DNA from: Parcubacteria group bacterium
Lineage (GTDB): Bacteria; Patescibacteriota; Minisyncoccia; UBA6257
DNA: 12,966 nt
NCBI GenBank assembly: GCA_012798235.1
Contig: JAAZNP010000006.1
Span: 1-12,966, forward strand
Direction of reading: 5' to 3'
Positions 12,438 through 12,966 of the stretch are shown piece after piece. The notes under the pieces were generated by a model. The model had not been told where the DNA came from. It ran no database searches and worked only from the letters and a program-made list of their open reading frames with translations. A program made the position numbers and the translations under genes. Numbering within the stretch: position 1 is the first letter of the stretch; each line of letters opens with the position of its first letter.

Positions 12438-12456
12438 AGTAAAACTTTAATTTGGG

Positions 12457-12615
12457 AGCCGATGAGCGGGATTGAACCGCTGACCCTCCCCCACTTTGAC
12501 ATTTGAGCCTGAGAGCGGATTTGCACCGCTGACCTCGTCTTTACCAAAGACGTGCTCTGCTACCTGAGCTACTCAGGCATAAAGTGGGGATACTCTACCG
12601 CTGAGCTACATCGGC
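12457..12615 (-). other. tRNA-like gene interrupted in its anticodon arm by tRNA-Thr (GGT)
   Basis: The outer ends make a complete tRNA frame: acceptor GCCGATG (12615-12609) with CATCGGC (12464-12458), 7 of 7 pairs; D-arm GCTC-AGCGGTA-GAGT; T-arm AGCGG-TTCAATC-CCGCT, 5 of 5 pairs; discriminator T. The anticodon stem TCCCC/GGGGA fits normal spacing, but between its arms is a whole tRNA-Thr (12506-12578) with short spacers. CCCCACTTT and AAAGTGGGG, either side of the inner gene, can pair over 9 bp. The anticodon cannot be decided: joining the halves gives GTC between TTT and AAA, in a stem too long for a tRNA. Its place between Tyr and Thr (GGT) is that of glyT in E. coli, and T73 and GAGT suit Gly, so a disrupted tRNA-Gly is the best guess. 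Confidence 0.65.
12506..12578 (-). tRNA. tRNA-Thr (GGT), nested inside another tRNA-like gene
   Basis: 73 bases, all arms intact: acceptor GCCTGAG/CTCAGGC, D-arm GCTC-AGGTAGCA-GAGC, anticodon stem CGTCT/AGACG with loop TTGGTAA (anticodon GGT), T-arm AGCGG-TGCAAAT-CCGCT. Discriminator T; CCA not encoded. The T-loop starts TGC rather than TTC (position 55 is G). Its T-stem AGCGG/CCGCT is the same as that of the outer gene, suggesting common origin or recombination. Confidence 0.95.
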
Positions 12616-12631
12616 AATAATGTTATTAGAG

Positions 12632-12715
12632 TGGGCAGGGTAGGATTTGCACCTACGAAGGCCTAAGGCCGCGAGATTTACAGTCTCGTGCGTTTGTCTA
12701 CTCCGCCACCTGCCC
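12632..12715 (-). tRNA. tRNA-Tyr (GTA)
   Basis: 84 bases with a long variable arm: acceptor GGGCAGG/CCTGCCC, anticodon stem CGAGA/TCTCG with loop CTGTAAA (anticodon GTA), variable arm CGGCCTTAGGCCTTC, T-arm GTAGG-TGCAAAT-CCTAC, discriminator A. CCA is not encoded. The D-loop reads GAGTAGACAAA and lacks the usual GG pair, and position 55 is G. A36 and A37 make it a MiaA substrate. Confidence 0.94.
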
Positions 12716-12734
12716 CCCTGAAACTATTAACCTG

Positions 12735-12778
12735 AGCCACCTCTCGGACTCGAACCGGGAACCTATTTACCCCGCCAC
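12735..12778 (-). pseudogene. tRNA-like 3' fragment after tRNA-Thr (TGT)
   Basis: After the tRNA-Thr end, the minus strand has GTGGCGGGG (12778-12770), GTAAATAGGTT, and a T-arm-like CCCGG-TTCGAGT-CCGAG with one mismatch, then AGGTGGC T, an acceptor-like end. The stretch resembles the 3' half of tRNA-Thr (TGT), with GTAAA and AGGTT in the same order. No matching acceptor 5' strand was found upstream within the window. Confidence 0.45.
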
Positions 12779-12788
12779 ATTTACCGAG

Positions 12789-12861
12789 AGCCGAGAGAGG
12801 GACTCGAACCCACAACCTACTGTTTACAAAACAGTTGCTCTGCCAATTGAGCTATCTCGGC
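12789..12861 (-). tRNA. tRNA-Thr (TGT)
   Basis: 73 bases: acceptor GCCGAGA/TCTCGGC, D-arm GCTC-AATTGGCA-GAGC, anticodon stem ACTGT/ACAGT with loop TTTGTAA (anticodon TGT), T-arm GTGGG-TTCGAGT-CCCTC with one T-T mismatch, discriminator T. CCA is not encoded. It is flanked by CCCCGC (12874-12869) and GCGGGG (12775-12770), which can pair around it. Confidence 0.94.
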
Positions 12862-12868
12862 AAATATA

Positions 12869-12896
12869 GCGGGGCGAACAAAACAGTTGTTCTCTC
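12869..12896 (-). pseudogene. tRNA-like 5' fragment before tRNA-Thr (TGT)
   Basis: The minus strand has GAGAACAACTGTTTTGT, whose CAACTGTTTTGT equals 12 bases of the tRNA-Thr (TGT) D-to-anticodon segment, then CGCCCCGC. It stops matching at the anticodon, exactly where the fragment at 12735-12778 takes up (GTAAA). No acceptor or D-arm is preserved. It may be the relic of a tRNA-Thr copy interrupted by the intact gene. Confidence 0.4.
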
Positions 12897-12940
12897 CGGA
12901 AAATATGTATTTAATTTTTATCAAGGTATTTTCCTATTGG

Positions 12941-12958
12941 AAGCCAAAACTTTGGCTT
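12941..12958. other. Hairpin near the window end
   Basis: AAGCCAAA (12941-12948) pairs with TTTGGCTT (12951-12958). No clear T-run follows, so a terminator for a gene beyond the window is possible but not shown. The stretch 12897-12966 holds no gene that I can see. Confidence 0.4.
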
Positions 12959-12966
12959 TCAGTTCA

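Noticed and set aside
12457..12615. Group I intron in a tRNA
   Set aside because: The insert is only about 80-90 bases and consists of a tRNA with short spacers; there is no room for a group I core or endonuclease.
12897..12966. Promoter of the tRNA cluster
   Set aside because: TTGATA (12924-12919, minus) has no acceptable -10 box at 16-18 bases, so no promoter is called.

Overview
The window looks like a piece of a Candidate Phyla Radiation (Patescibacteria, probably Parcubacteria-like) chromosome. This is inferred from the A+T-rich DNA, tightly packed and often leaderless housekeeping genes, almost exclusive use of TAA stops (one TGA, one TAG), a bacterial ribosomal/translation gene set of small proteins, a palindromic in-frame insertion in a housekeeping gene, and accessory families (GILT-like thiol protein, RNHCP protein) that I associate with this group. 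No taxonomic marker was searched, so the phylum is an inference.

Left part (1-4600): the 3' part of rnhB (with an in-frame palindromic insertion and a repeat-derived C-terminal tail) and miaA on the plus strand; gatB on the minus strand, convergent with miaA and overlapping it by 27 bp; then, divergent from gatB, the overlapping pair tmk-thyX (dTMP synthesis and phosphorylation). A bidirectional terminator at 4551-4577 separates thyX from the convergent minus-strand run.

Middle (4583-7128, minus strand): RNHCP zinc protein, rubredoxin, HD-domain protein, then secE-nusG-rplK. The rubredoxin gene has a consensus promoter inside the end of the RNHCP gene, and secE has its own promoter next to a terminator-like hairpin. 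No rplA follows rplK.

7168-7892 (plus strand) is a self-contained unit that I could not identify: consensus -35, structured leader with alternative pairings, a near-perfect Shine-Dalgarno, a cysteine-rich 129-residue protein, a 14-bp perfect hairpin over the stop codon, a multi-stem 3' region closed by a long-range pairing, and a terminator.

Right part (7916-12966, minus strand): a tRNA cluster (Thr-TGT, Tyr-GTA, an interrupted tRNA-like gene holding Thr-GGT), rpmG preceded by a partial tandem copy of itself, tRNA-Trp, then an MliC-like lysozyme inhibitor, a GILT/DsbA-like thiol protein, a short RF2 without domain 1, ftsE-ftsX and tRNA-Gln. Read along the minus strand, Thr-Tyr-(Gly slot)-Thr-rpmG-Trp ... 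secE-nusG-rplK resembles the classical bacterial tRNA/rpmG/secE/nusG/rplK order, opened up by about 6.3 kb of other genes and lacking tuf at the usual place.

Functional links: MiaA should modify A37 of the A36-containing tRNAs seen here (Tyr, Trp); GatB completes Gln-tRNA on a tRNA-Gln whose U1-A72 pair is present here; L11, SecE and NusG form the secretion/elongation/ribosome core. The most unusual features are a complete tRNA-Thr lying inside the anticodon arm of another tRNA-like gene, a second tRNA-Thr flanked by tRNA fragments and complementary G/C arms, and the unidentified RNA/protein unit at 7.2-7.9 kb.
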